Below, one piece after another: positions 1 to 12,400 of a stretch of DNA of 64,000 nt. The stretch is from Lolium rigidum (lineage: Eukaryota > Streptophyta > Magnoliopsida > Poales > Poaceae). The position numbers and the translations under genes are program-made. Position 1 is the stretch's first letter; every line of letters starts with the position of its first letter. The stretch is taken from positions 37,663,769 through 37,727,768 of the forward strand of contig NC_061514.1 of assembly GCF_022539505.1 (NCBI RefSeq), read 5' to 3'. The notes under the pieces were generated by a model. It was not told the origin of the DNA and made no database searches. It saw only the letters and a list, made by a program, of their open reading frames with translations.

Positions 1-1805
1 TCATATAGCTATGACTATCTCGAAGTATTTGGAGAATAATGGCTAACCTTCTGTTCAATCAGAAATATTCGAGCACCATATTTACGTGAGGATTTTAATT
101 CATACTAGAAAGATTTGATCGCGCGTATTGTTTCAGTTTAATAAAAGCCCATTCATGCAGCAGCATCAGATTTCAAACTAAGTTTAGGTGGCTGAACATT
201 CTTAAAAGACATGGCCACCAATATGTGCTGTACTTTGTGTCCTGGACTAAGAACAAACCTGTGCAAGTGAAGTGAACCACATACCAAAGTCAGCGAATTT
301 CAGTTAAAGTACTCTAGTTATGCAAGCATAGTAAGAAATTAATGGAAAATCAGTTCAGAAACATGGATAAGAGCATTATTCATTTGTCAGAGAAACCATG
401 TATTTTCATTTATTTACTCTATGGAATGATCTAAATTGTGGAAACGGAATATAAATTCAGAGGCTAGAAACGGATGAAACAGTGAATCTGTTCGTTACCT
501 TGAGAAGTCAAGACTAGTCGAACCTTCAATAACGGAAGCAATTAATGTGACCATACTGGGCATAGTGGTAGCTAAATTCATTTCAGGTCAATATAAGATT
601 ATAAATCCTATTTGTGATCTAAATAGAAATATTAGTTCATCGTGTAAGTTTCTTGGAGAATTTCTTTTGGGAGCTTTTGCAGAGTATAGTTTGAAGAAAT
701 ACATTCAGTGCCATGCATATATTCTATTCCTGCCGCGTACAATGTAAGCATAAATCTGGTGAAAGTAGATTGAGCTGGCGACAGTATTTGAACCATTATC
801 AATGAAAACTACTCAGCGCTATAAATTCTGGAACCACTAATAGGTTACTCTGGTATCCTAGGTGCAAATTAATGCTTTGTCATATTTTCTATAAGTGGCA
901 GCTATGAAATCTAAATCCTATGCTGCCAATCCATCATAGTTACTCCACTCCGCAGTCTTAGTGAGGAGGCAGGTTGAATCCGCCAGACCCAAGTTCGTAT
1001 TTATCGTCTGCGGATGGATCTGTGCTTCTCCGCCTATAGACAGAGATGCATGAGAGGGGCATCACATGGAAGGAAATTAAAGCGTGACTGGATTGTGGAT
1101 TTGTGTCGTTTTCTTTTATATTGGTCGCAGCGCAGCTGAATCTTCGAAGTCGAGGGTCGCAAGAACAGGGCACTTGCAAAGGCGAAGGAAGATGAAGAGT
1201 GACGCTACGGCTCGTTTGGCTAAACACCTTTTTTTTAGAATGCTAAACGCCATTGAGGCAGAAAGGTTATGATGCTGTGAGGGAGATGATTATTTGGCAT
1301 CCCGATGCGTTTTATTTTTGTTAAGAGGGTTGCTCGCGGGACATCTGGCAAGGACTCCGTGAGGCACTTCAGCTAATGGCTGCCACTAACTAACTGCAGA
1401 TTGGACGGATAATTAGCTTAGTTTTCTAGTAGGATAAATGGGGACTCAAATGGTGCCTTCAATTAGTAAACATAAGATAAGATAAGATTCTTTGGGAATT
1501 TGTTTTTAAAGATTGCATCAACAAGACAATAACAATGGCATAAGGCTAATTTAAGATCTTATTGATGCACAGATACTGTCTGCATAAGTATTAAAATGTT
1601 TGTTGTTTGCATAGAACAATCATATTCTCTGCAATAGCTGTTTTACATGTGTTATTATTTTGTGAATTTGTTAACAGCATGATATATATCCTGCCAGCCT
1701 TAGAATTTCTATTTCCATCATTCTTTTTCATGGCATTAAATCCCATCGGCTGATCTTACAGCGTCTGTTGGAGTATTGAGCTAATATATATGCACCTTGT
1801 TTCAG
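1..1805. other. No recognisable gene; probably intron or upstream DNA of the FBD exon
   Basis: AT-rich single-copy-looking DNA. A polypyrimidine tract and CAG acceptor at its right end (1801-1805) show that at least the last part is intron of the F-box/FBD gene whose final exon follows. The short open frames here (for example 547-747 and 958-1227) match no family I know. The F-box and LRR exon of this gene was not found in the window, so it must lie to the left or be lost. Confidence 0.4.
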
Positions 1806-2090
1806 GTACAAACTGTGTGCCCATCAGGTTGTGGTTGCGATCATCCATCAAATTGGAAAACCGAGGAACTTGCGCTGAATCTCCTCGAAGAAGTAGAAAT
1901 CCATGAACTTAGAGGAACTGAACATGAAGCTGCTCTTATCAAACGGTTATTCGATTGGGCAACAGTGCTAAAAAAGATGACAGTAACTTTTCAGCGCTCA
2001 GTCAATGAAAGCGAGGCCAAGGAGTTCTTCCAGATGCTTCAAAGCTTTTCTAGGCCAGAAATATGTATGAAGGGGCCCTGCTTTGCCTAA
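1806..2090 (+). CDS. F-box/LRR protein, terminal exon with FBD domain (partial gene)
   Basis: This exon encodes about 94 residues and ends at a TAA (2088-2090). It reads as the C-terminal FBD domain of grass F-box/LRR proteins: a Cys-Pro-Ser-Gly-Cys start, then NWKTEELALN, EVEIHELRGTEHE, and LFDWATVLKKMTVTF. These are the conserved blocks of the family. The exon start is set by a TTGTTTCAG acceptor directly before codon GTA. In the family the protein is a substrate adaptor of an SCF ubiquitin ligase, with the F-box at the N-terminus binding SKP1; that part is outside the window. No stop or frameshift is visible in this exon, so it may belong to a working gene, but without the upstream exons this cannot be decided. 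A related, broken copy lies at 5390-6396 on the same strand. Confidence 0.75.
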   Translation, partial: VQTVCPSGCGCDHPSNWKTEELALNLLEEVEIHELRGTEHEAALIKRLFDWATVLKKMTVTFQRSVNESEAKEFFQMLQSFSRPEICMKGPCFA

Positions 2091-4451
2091 TGTAGCCGCA
2101 GCAACGTTAGCTAAGAACAAATCGTTCCGGAAACTTAACGCCTACCGCTACTTCTCTAAGAACACTTAGCATGTTCCAGAAGACTAAAATACCAGCTTGT
2201 CGCTTATGATGTGATCGTTCTGTAGTTGGCGTATCTCATCTCAGTATCTATTGCAAACTGTCTGTAAATCAGAGTCTGATAGATCAGGCTGTATCCGTTG
2301 CACTCTTTGCGACAGCCTTATTTATATTTGCAGGGTGTACTAGACTCATAGACTGGTTTATTTACTGAACCTTTTACTGCTTGATGATTTACTGTTCTTG
2401 TCTAAACCAAGGAGCAGTTCATCTTGGGGGTGGCAATGCTGTTTGCATGCTGCTACATGTTTTCTCTACGTTAGGCTGTTGTAAAGAAACGAAATTGAGA
2501 CGGATCGTGAGTCTTGCGATTGCTTTCAGTAGGGAACGGCATTGTTAAACCAGTCTTTCATGTCCGCTCAATGGAAGTTCTGGTGGAAAATGATCTGACC
2601 CAGCTAGCGCTGCAACTCACTTCCCCATCAGTACGTGTGAGCAAATTTACGGCCACAGTGCGCTAGCCGCGCTCCACGGGCGCCATGGTTTAGGGATGAA
2701 AATTTGCTGAGTCTCGTTCTGTACGTAGGCTTCATCAGCTTCTATGGGAGCTAAAAACTGGATGAACAACATGGCTGCCATAATAAAGCACGGAACCTCG
2801 ATGTGGGAGTTTGATTTGCACACATTGCTGCACTCGTAAGGGTATCTCCACCGGCCCGACCCTTTGTTGCGTCCATTTACGTCCACGCGGCCGAAAAATG
2901 GGTTGGACACCCAAGCGACCCGACGCAAGTGACCGATCTATCCGCGAGGACGCAAACACGGCTCAAATTTGCACCACGAATGCGTCCACGTCGTGCACAT
3001 GTCCTCGCCTTGTCGCCATAGGCCTGCTGGCAGAGCAGGTGCGAGGCTGCATCGCTTCCGCTCCTGTGTGTGCCGCAGCCATCAATGGCGCTCATTGTCT
3101 TCAGCGACCGCGCCAACGGCTGGTCTTCGCACCGCCATCAATGGCAAGCGCCTTCGAGTTCCACACATCGTCCTTAAAAGGGCACCAGCAACATCCTATC
3201 ATCCCCCACACCTCCCTGGCCCCATTGCCCTATTTTCAGCCATTTTTTGCGCCCACCACACCGACAACTACATCGGGCCGCCGTCTCGTCATAGGGAAGA
3301 AGAGGAACGACCACGAGACGTCCTCGTCGGGGGAGAAGGAGGAGAAACCTCAGATCAAGGTCTCCCTCCTTGTCATTGTTGCCCGACTGCTCTACGACAA
3401 CCGACGACCGTGCGACGACTAAAACAACGTGCACCTGCCAGGCGGGTGATGCCTTAGCACCGCGGGAGGCCCATCCCACCGGTGCCATAGTCCGACCTAG
3501 AGAAGCTCGAAGATATCGGCGCAGGCGAGCAAACGGAAAATGATGGGCAACCTTTTTATTAACAAGGAGGTCCCGAAGGACCTAGAGCTTCATTCAGTCA
3601 AAGCGGTGGAGGTACATTTTACAGAAAGGGTCCTACGAAAACTGAAAATTACAAGCCGACCTTTACAATTTGCACTAAGGACCTCAGAAGAATAATAGGA
3701 AAAGCAATCAAGTCCAGCTCCTACTCCACCACGCCAAGGCTCGCCGTAGTCAACCTTCACGCCGCCAGGGACAAGACCACTTGGGGCATGAAGGTGGGAG
3801 CCAACTACGGCGCTACCAGAGGGCCTCCGCACTGGCAAGAATGCCTGGAGGTTGTTGAAGACCTGAAGACGACGGCCGGAAGGAACCATCACCATCGCTA
3901 GAGGTTGGAGGGGCCGCCCTTTGGCCATGGAATACGGCGACAACGGCGCCGTGATGATCCTCCGACGAGAAGCACTCGCGCTCCCCTACTGCAGATGCAG
4001 CAGCCAGCCAACGAAGAGCAGCATCTCTTCCTCAATCTCGTCACCGTGATGAACAAGGGAGAAGAGAATGCCGCTCCAGTCTTGGCCACCAAATCCACCA
4101 GGAGCAACCTTATTTATGGAGAGCTTCGCCTCCCTCCATTGCCGCACTTCCGACTCCGACCACCGGAGCACCATGAAGCAGGGGAAGAAGCCGAGGCAGT
4201 GCCAGATCTGGCTGCAGAGATCTATCACCCCCCTCCCGACATAAACGCAATACACCATATATGACCAAACAATAACCCTATATCTACACTTACCTACTCC
4301 TGCGCCAGCTCTTGCCTAACTCCGGTTGGCTATTCCGGCGGAGAGGACATTGGAGCGGCCCAGCGAGAGAGAAAGGACTCTCAAACTACAACAGCGGGTC
4401 GAGAGCGAGGAGGGGGAATCTGGCCAACCTCGTACATTCCTTCAAAATTAC
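2091..4451. other. 3' flank of F-box gene and GC-rich DNA without a supported gene
   Basis: The first 300 bases are probably 3' UTR and flank of the FBD exon. From about 2640 to 4260 the DNA becomes GC-rich and has overlapping open frames on both strands (for example 2811-3422 plus, 3174-3488 minus), which is what GC-rich DNA produces by chance. I recognise no domain. The text around 2840-3000 resembles the short GC-rich non-autonomous repeats common in grass intergenic DNA, but I cannot define ends or a target-site duplication. Confidence 0.35.
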
Positions 4452-4453
4452 TA

Positions 4454-4813
4454 CTCCCACCATACCGGTATTTAGGGGTAATATCGTTTTGCGCTGGAAT
4501 TTAGGTGGTAACCGATTGGCTAGATTGATTGCTGCTCCTCATCGGTAATGTGTTCTTTCTCAGTTTCATGCCATGGTTAATGATGAAATCCTAAAAATCA
4601 GGGTTAGACCCACTTTGAATGCACAACGCTGGACGTTTTTCAACGAAAGAGCCCGCATGCATTGGTCAGTTTTCATGGAAAGAGGGAAAATCGTGGGAAG
4701 AGGGAAAGGCTCGGAGTGTTTTTAGGAGTTAAGGCAATTAATACATAAATCACCCCTATTTTTTGGTATTACTTCAAAACCCCAATTACCCCTATATACC
4801 GGTATGGAGGAAG
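4454..4813. mobile_element. Stowaway-type MITE (Tc1/mariner), 360 bp
   Basis: The ends form a terminal inverted repeat: CTCCCACCATACCGGTAT at the left and, read on the opposite strand, CTTCCTCCATACCGGTAT at the right, followed on both sides by a conserved AGGGGTAAT block. A TA dinucleotide flanks each end (4452-4453 and 4814-4815), the target-site duplication of Stowaway elements. There is no transposase frame, so it is non-autonomous. Confidence 0.75.
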
Positions 4814-5151
4814 TAACAAACGTGTGGGTTCCGAGAAACATAAAATGATTTCCCAGATGATCTCAAATATGTGCCCTGGACATGAGTTTCGTGACGAAAC
4901 AACCTTTTATTTTGTCTCGGCAAAAAAGTGAAATTTTGCAGGGCTATATAGCAGTATATATATGACGTATTTTGTCTTTTTAGATTCTGAAATAAAAAAG
5001 TGATTTCTCCGCGAAAACTTTCTACGCACACATGGAACATGCGTACGTACCCGGTTATTTTTATTTCAGAATTTTTTAACATTTGAAAAATATATTTCCA
5101 ACCTGGGTTCACATGCATTCAGGTTCAAACCGGACTTTTCCGTGGGTTCCC

Positions 5152-5160
5152 CTATATAAA
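5152..5160 (+). promoter_or_regulatory. Candidate TATA box of the F-box pseudogene
   Basis: CTATATAAA lies about 230 bases upstream of the ATG at 5390 in an otherwise suitable upstream region. It fits the former promoter of the F-box copy. No cDNA evidence is available. Confidence 0.4.
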
Positions 5161-5389
5161 CGTGTGGTTTCCCCTGTAAAACCCCCAGCATTTTCTGTTT
5201 GCCATAAAAAAATAAATCCCCTTCACGTTCACAGTGACTCGGCGGCGGCGGCTCGAACCATTCGTCCATTCCCATTCCCCATCCACTCCCAACGGCGATG
5301 GCATCGGCCACTCCACCATCCCTTCCCCGATCTCCACCTAGCGGGAAAGTGTGAGCCCAGGCTGAGAAACACCAACTCCCTCTTCCTCC

Positions 5390-6396
5390 ATGGAGCACTG
5401 CGACGGGGAGATCCCTGCCAAGCGACCCAAGCTCTCCGATGGGGGCGAAAGCGGTAGCGAGGACTGCCTTAGCACGCTTCCCGAAGACCTACTGATCTAG
5501 ATCCTTCTCAAGCTACGCGACGTCGCTGTCGCTGCGCGGACCAGCGTCCTCTCTAGTCGCTGGCGCCGCCTCTGGAGGCTGCTCCCGAGGCTCAGCTTCC
5601 CCTCTCCCAGTGACCCCCAGCGGATACGCCTCGTCCTAGAATCCCATGATGCCCCGGCCCTCCGCTACCTCAAAGTCAGCGTGCTGGATGGCACCCCCGA
5701 TTCCATGGCGCCCTGGCTTCCCATCGCCATGCGCCGCCTCTCCGGTCGTCTATCCCTCGTCAACAGGGTAGCACACAACGGGTCTGAGGAGGGCATGGCG
5801 GGTGAGAGAGGCGCATTTGAGCTGCCGTGCTTCGAGAAAGCCACCTCGATCCGCCTCGAACTAGGGTTTCTCGGGGTCTCCATGACACCATTGGGCGTAT
5901 TCGCAGGGCTCACTGATCTCTTCCTGACTCGCCTTCACCTACATGGCCAGTGCGCGCTAGGTGATGTTGTCTCCTCGCCACGCTGCCCGGTCTTACGGTA
6001 TCTCTGGGTCGATAATGCGTGGGGTTTAGCCAACCTTGCAATCCAGTCCGATTCTCTCATAGTGATCACAGTAAAACATCTGCACCCAGCTGACGGCCTT
6101 GGTCTGGGCCATGTCAGCATTCAGTCCAAGTCTCTGCTACGAATGAAGCTGACGAGTCTGCTTTCCTTGCAACAGCTCACTATTGTGGCTCCAGCACTCT
6201 AACTTCTCCTTGTGGACTCTTGCTTTGCTAAAAGATGCTATGGTAAAGCTTCGACTCATAATCAACCGGTTGCAAACATCTGCACCCCTCGGCTGAATGA
6301 TGCTTATGATCCAAGCTCCACGCAGTTTGGTAACATAGAAAATCTACGGTGGCTGGGCACGTACCCTTTTCGTGTGTATGGAAAGGACGGTGCTAG
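5390..6396 (+). pseudogene. F-box/LRR protein pseudogene (two nonsense codons, 3' end lost)
   Basis: Starting at ATG 5390 one frame runs through an F-box: LPEDLLI, then a TAG stop (5498-5500), then ILLKLRDVAVAARTSVLSSR and WRRLWRLLPRL, the conserved SKP1-binding motif of grass F-box proteins. The same frame continues through leucine-rich repeats to a second stop, TAA (6200-6202), and then on through the block with [10 protein letters not shown] and the NIENLRWLG region to about 6396. Both stops sit where a CAG or CAA codon (Gln) would keep the frame, so each is explained by one C-to-T change. Homology ends abruptly near 6396 at unrelated DNA, so the intron and FBD exon are missing. The FBD exon at 1806-2090 lies upstream on the same strand and belongs to another copy. 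With a stop at codon 37 no functional protein is expected. Confidence 0.8.
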
Positions 6397-7681
6397 GAAT
6401 CCCCGGGGGATTTGATTTCCCAGCCCCCTGATCCCCATGCTGACACGTGTTCTTTTTTGCTGCGGGTAGCAATTTTTTCCGTTTTTGCTTCACTGTAGCA
6501 AAAAACGGTTCACCCACGAAATAAAAGAAAGAGGGTGAGCTCGCCGGAGGTCCACCAGAATCTCGCCGGAGACCTCGTAGAAAAAAAAGATGCTACTGCA
6601 GCAAAAACTGACATCGCTAAAATCTCACCGGAGATCTCATCGGAGATCCTAAGCAAATATATTGCGCAATTGTAGCAAAATCACAGGAAAGTTGTAGCAA
6701 AAAAAGTATTCTTACGTTGCAAAATTCACATAACGGAGGCATTGATGGAGACCTCACCAGAGATATTGTAGCAAAATTTTGTACCATTATAGCAAAATTA
6801 CAAAATAGTCGTAGCATATAATAATCAAAATGACATCAAAAAATTCGTGAAAAATAGTCTTATAATCCAACAGCAACTTGGATAAAATTGGGCTGGTAGC
6901 ATCATAGGCTGACTGCTGGTAACGCGTCGCCTAACAGTTGCATCATCGCCGACCCCCTTGATGTTAGCATAACCGATCCCCTTGATACGGTAGCATGAAC
7001 GACCAACGTCAGTATCATCTTCAGATGCGAACGATAGCAAAATCGCCACCCTTTTGCATCGACAGCCGCTTGGGGTTGCATCCATATGGCCAACGAGGAG
7101 GAAGGCAGCGGTCGTACGCAGGCACTGACAATGGCGGTGTGCCCCTGAGTACCTCAGCCTGGGGAGGAGGAGGCCACGAGCGGGGCCATGGGAGGTCCAG
7201 GACGTCGCACCGTTAGCAGAGCAAGAGGCGCTGCCCGCTTGGAAGTCGACGGCACGGGGCCGGATCATGGAGGAGAGGTCGCATCCGGAGACGGGCGTCG
7301 CGCGCGGCGACGGTAGCCTATGGGGTCACGGCGGTGGGATCCGGGGCATGCGACGGCAGTAGGAGGAGGAAGAGCTTCACGCAGCAGCGGCTGCAGCGGA
7401 GCTCAGCGTGGGGGCGGACGAGGGCGCATAGGATGCAGCGGTGGTCGCCAGCGTCGGAGGTAGTCAGGGCCGGTCGAAACTCCATGCTGAGCTCGTCCCT
7501 CCCTTGATGGCATTGATGCGGAGAGGCACGACGAGCTCTCGGCGGCGAGGTGAGCGAGCTCCCGTCGGCGAGGCGTGAGACCTCGCGGCGTCGAGGCGGT
7601 CGAGCTCCCAGCGTCGAGGCGGGCCGCGGGCGAGCTCCAGGCATCAGGTGGACTCCGACGTGGAGCTTATGATCGGTTCGT
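6397..7681. repeat. Unassigned repeat-derived segment truncating the F-box copy
   Basis: The first 500 bases contain many GTAGCAAAA-type words and CGCCGGAGA words in AT-rich text; the last 600 bases are GC-rich with repeated GGCGAGG/GAGCTC words. This patchwork is typical of non-autonomous DNA transposons or Helitrons in grasses, but I find no terminal inverted repeat or diagnostic end. It abuts the F-box pseudogene on the left and a Copia LTR on the right. No gene is supported. Confidence 0.35.
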
Positions 7682-9394
7682 TGCATGGAAAACAAAGTTT
7701 CTACCGTGAACATCAAAAAAACCAAGATCCAATCTAGGAAGAAGCAAGATCTAATCTACCAAGATCGAAGCAACGAGAAGATCATGAGACTAACCCTCGA
7801 AGATTCAGAAGCCTACGAGATTAGATCTCGTTGTTGATGTAGTCGATCGTCCGTGCTGCAATCCGGCAGCACTTCCGTACTCGGTCGTGCGTACGGTGTC
7901 GATGAAGCCCGCCCTCTCCCCGTTCCAGCGGGCAGCGGAGGTGTGGTAGATCCCCTCGGAATCCCAGCAGCACGACGGCGTGGTGGTGGTGGTGGAGGAG
8001 AAAAGCTGCAGGGCTTCGCCTAAGCCGGAGCAGCAATATGGAGGGGAGAGGGGGGCGGCCAGAACTTGGTCTGATGGGATGGGATGTGCCCCCTGCCCCT
8101 CCCCTCTTTATATAAGGGGGGAGGTCGGTTGGGGTGGCCCCCCTGTGCCCCAAACCCATCTAGGGCCGGTGGCCACAAGGGGGAGGGGGATTTCTCCCCC
8201 CCCCCCCCAAGTTGATCCCCCCTAGGGTTTTGGGGAAACCCTAAGGGGTTGGCCGGCTGGGCCTTGGGGAGCATGTGCCCCTGGCCCATTAGGCTAGGGT
8301 GCATCTCCTCGGCCCATGCTAGACCTCCTAGGGTCGTGGGCCCACTGGTGGGACCCCCGGAACCTTCTAGAACCTTCCTGGTCTTCCACCGGAAAAATCC
8401 TGAACTTCCGAAACCTAGAAATCAACTTCACTTATATGAATCTTATTCTCCGGACCATTCCGGACCTCCTCATGATGTCCTGGATCCCATCCGAGACTCC
8501 GAACAAACTTCGTCTCCATCTCATGTTCCGAATCTACTTATGCGACATCGAACCTTAAGCGCTTCCCCCTACGGTTCGTGAACTATGCAGACATGGTCCA
8601 GACTCCTCTCCGACCAATAACCAATAGCGGGATCTGGAGATCCATAATGGCTCCCACACATTCAGCGATAACTTAGTGATCGATTGAACCATTTACATAC
8701 GATGTTGATTCCCTTTGTCACGCGATACTTTACTTGTCCGAGGTTCGATCATCGGTATCTCCATACCTTGTTCAACCTCGTTACCGACAAGTACTCTTTA
8801 CTCGTACCGTGGTATGTCATCTCTTGTGACCCAGTCACATGCTTGCAAGCGAATTAGACGACATTCCACCGAGAGGGCCCAGAGTATATCTATCCGTCAT
8901 CGGGATGGACAAATCCCACTCTTGATCCATATGCCTCAACTCACACTTTCCGAATACTTAAATCCCATCTTTATAACCACCCATTTACGCAATGGCGTTT
9001 GATGTAATCAAAGCATCCTTCCGGTGTAAGTGATTTACATGATCTCATGGTCGAAGGACTAGGTAACTATGTATCGAAAGCTTATAGCAAGTTGAACTTA
9101 ATGGCTTGATCTCATGCTACGCTTATTTGGGTGTGTGTCCATTATATCATTCATCCAATGGCATAACCTTGTCATTAATAACATTCAATGTTCATGATCA
9201 CGAAACCATGATCATCTATTAATCAACAAGCTAGTTATACAAGAGGCTTACTAGGGACTCCTTGTTGTTTACATAACACTCATGTATCAATGTTTCGGTC
9301 AATACAATTATAGCATGGTATGCAAACATTTATCATAAACACAAAGATATTATAATAACCACTTTATTATTGCCTCTTGGGCATAGCTCCAACA
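7682..9394 (-). repeat. 3' LTR of minus-strand Copia element (BARE/Angela-like family)
   Basis: Read on the minus strand it starts TGTTGGAGCTATGCCC at 9394, the hallmark start of the BARE/WIS/Angela group LTRs, and contains a TATA box (TTATATAAAG, 8107-8115). A polypurine tract lies directly outside it (9395-9409). The inner body is closely similar to the opposite-oriented LTR at 13773-15059. The low-coordinate end is estimated at a TG near 7682 and is uncertain by tens of bases. A 13-base C run at 8196-8208 is a weak point for sequencing accuracy. Confidence 0.8.
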
Positions 9395-9409
9395 GTCTCC
9401 TACTTGCAC
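9395..9409 (-). other. Polypurine tract of the minus-strand Copia element
   Basis: On the minus strand the text just before the 3' LTR is GTGCAAGTAGGAGAC, the purine-rich primer site for plus-strand DNA synthesis used by this family. Confidence 0.65.
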
Positions 9410-9414
9410 TAGAG

Positions 9415-12400
9415 TCAATAATCTAGATTACATTGTAAGGTACCTAACACCATGGCATTCTGGTGTTGGTCATGCTTTGCCCTAGGGAGAGCTTTAGTCA
9501 AAGGATCTGCCACATTCAGATCTGTGTGTACTTTGTAAATCTTTACTTCACCATCTTTGATGTACTTGCGAATCAAATGAAAACGCAGCTTGGTATGCTT
9601 CAGCTTCTTGTGTGACCTTGGTCGTTTTGCATTGGCGATGGCACCCATGTTGTCACAATAGATGACTAATGGGTCCAATGCACTAGGAACCACACCAAGC
9701 TCAACAATGAACCTCTTCATCCATACCGCTTCCGATGAAGCCTCCGAAGCCGCTATGTATTCAGATTCGGTTGAAGACTTCGCCACCGTGCACTTGCTTG
9801 GAACTCATCCAGCTTCATCGCAACACCATTCAATATAAACACGTACCCAGACTGAGACTTAGAGTCATCAGGATCAGTGTTCCAACTTGCATCGGTGTAA
9901 CTGGTTACAACGAGCTCTTGGTCACCTCCATAACAAAGAAACATATCCTTAGTCCTTTTCAAGTACTTCAGAATATTCTTGACCGTTGTCTAGTGTTTCA
10001 TTCATGCATCACTCTGATATCTGCTGGTTAAACTAACAGCATGTGAGATATCCGGTCTAGTACACATCATGGCATACATGACAGAGCCTACTGCTGAGGC
10101 ATAGGGGATCTTGTTCATCCTCTCTCTTTCTTCTGCCGTAGCCGGACCTTGAGTTTTACTCAAGACCTTACCTGGCAACATAGGTAAGAACCCTTTCTTG
10201 CTTTCATCCATTCTAAACTTCTTTAGAATCTTATCCAGGTATGTACTCTGTGAAAGCCCTATTAGGCGTCTTGATCTATCTCTATAAATCTTGATGCCTA
10301 AAATGTACGCTGTTTCACCAAGGTCTTTCATTGAAAAACACTTATTCAAATAACATTTAACACTGCTTAGTAGTTCTATATCATTCCGAATCAATAATAT
10401 GTCATCTACATATAATATCAGGAACGCTACAGAACTCCCACTCACTTTTTTGTAAATACAGGCCTCACCATGAGTATGTATAAACCCAAAGTCTTTGATC
10501 ACCTTATCAAAGCGTTGGTTCCAACTCCGGGATGCTTGCTTCAGTCCATAAATGGAACGCTGAAGTTTGCATACCTTGTCAGCATTTTTAGGATCGACAA
10601 AACCTTTGGGTTGTACCATATACAACTCTTCCTCAATATCACCATTAAGGAACGCCGTTTTGACATCCATCTGCCAAATCTCATAATCGAAAAATGCAGC
10701 TATTGTTAACAAAATCCTCACAGACTTTAGCTTCGCTACAGGTGAGAAAGTCTCATCGTAGTCAATTCCTTGAATTTGTTGGAACCCCTTCGCGACAAGT
10801 CGAGCTTTATAGACAGTAATATTACCATCAGCATCTGTTTTTCTCTTGAAGATCCATTTATTCTCGACCGCCTTGCGGCTATCAGGTAAGTCTACCAAAG
10901 TCCATACTTGGTTATCATACATGGATCCCATTTCGGATTTCATGGCTTCATGCCATTTGTTGGAATCTGGGCTCATCATTGCTTCCTCATACGTCGCAGG
11001 GTCTTCATCATTGTTATCCACAATCATGACATTTAGACAGGGATCATACCAATCAGGAGTGGTATGCTCCCTCGTCGATCTGCGAGGTTCAGTAGCTTCC
11101 TCGTTCAAAGTTTCATGATCATCATCATTTGCTTCCTCTCCTATATCTGTGCAGGCTGCACAGGAACATCTTCCGGCACTGCGCTACTCTGATCTACGAG
11201 AGAAGGTTCAATAACCTCGTCGAGTTCTACTTTCCTTCCAGTCACTTCTTTAGTGAGAAACTCCTTCTCAAGAAAGGATCCGTTCTTGGCAACAAAGATT
11301 TTGCCTTCGGGTCTGTGATAGAAAGTGTACCCAATTGTTTCTTTAGGGTATCCTATGAAGACGCATTTCTCCGCTTTGGGTTCTAGCTTGTCAGGTTGTA
11401 ACTTCTTTACATAAGCTTCGCAACCCCAAACTTTAAGGAATGACAACTTAGGTTTCTTTCCAAACTATAATTCATACGGTGTCGTTTCAACGGATTTAGA
11501 TGATGCCCTATTTAAAGTGAATGTGGCTGTCTCTAATGCATAACCCCAAAACGATAACGGCAAATCGGTAAGAGACATCATAGATCGAACCATATCCAAG
11601 AGAGTTCGATTACGATGTTCGGACACACCATTTCGCTGTGGTGTTCCCGGCGGTATCAACTGTGAAAGTATTCCGCATTTCTTTAAATGCATGCCAAAAC
11701 TCATAACTCAGATATTCGTGTCCACGATCAGAACGCAGAAACTTAATCTTCTTGTTACGTTGATTTTCTACTTCACTTTGGAATTCCTTAAACCTCTCGA
11801 AAGTTTCGAATTATGTTTCATAAAGTAAATATACCCATATCTACTCAGATCATCCGTGAAGGTTAGAACATAACGATAACCACCGCGCGATGCTAGACTC
11901 ATTGGTCCGCACACATCGGTATGTATGATTTCCAACAAGTCTGTAGCTCGCTCCATTGTACCAGAGAATGGAGTCCTAGTCATTTTTCGCATTAGACATG
12001 CTTCGCATCTATCAAGTGGCTCAAAGTCAAGTGACTCAAGAAGTCCATCGGAATGGAGTTTCTTCATGCGCTTCACTCCAATATGACCAAGACGACAGTG
12101 CCACATATAAGTAGAATTATCATTCAATTTAATTCGCTTATCATCAATGTTATGAACATGTGTATCACTACTATCGAGATTTAACAAGAATAAACCATTT
12201 ATCTCAGGCGCATGACCATAAAAGATATTATTCATATAAATAGAACAACCATTATTCTCTGACTTAAACGAATAACCGTCTTGCATTAAACAAGATCCAG
12301 ATATAATGTTCATGCTCAACGCAGGCACCAAATAACAATTATTAAGGTTTAAAACTAATCCTGAAGGTAGATGTAGAGGGAGCGTGCCGACGGCGATCAC

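Noticed and set aside
2811..3488. Several overlapping open frames up to 203 codons on both strands
   Set aside because: They overlap in all frames in GC-rich DNA, carry no domain motif and no splice context. Long chance frames are expected there.
8196..8208. Run of 13 C as a regulatory element
   Set aside because: It is a homopolymer inside a GC-rich LTR part and more likely a slippage or sequencing artefact.
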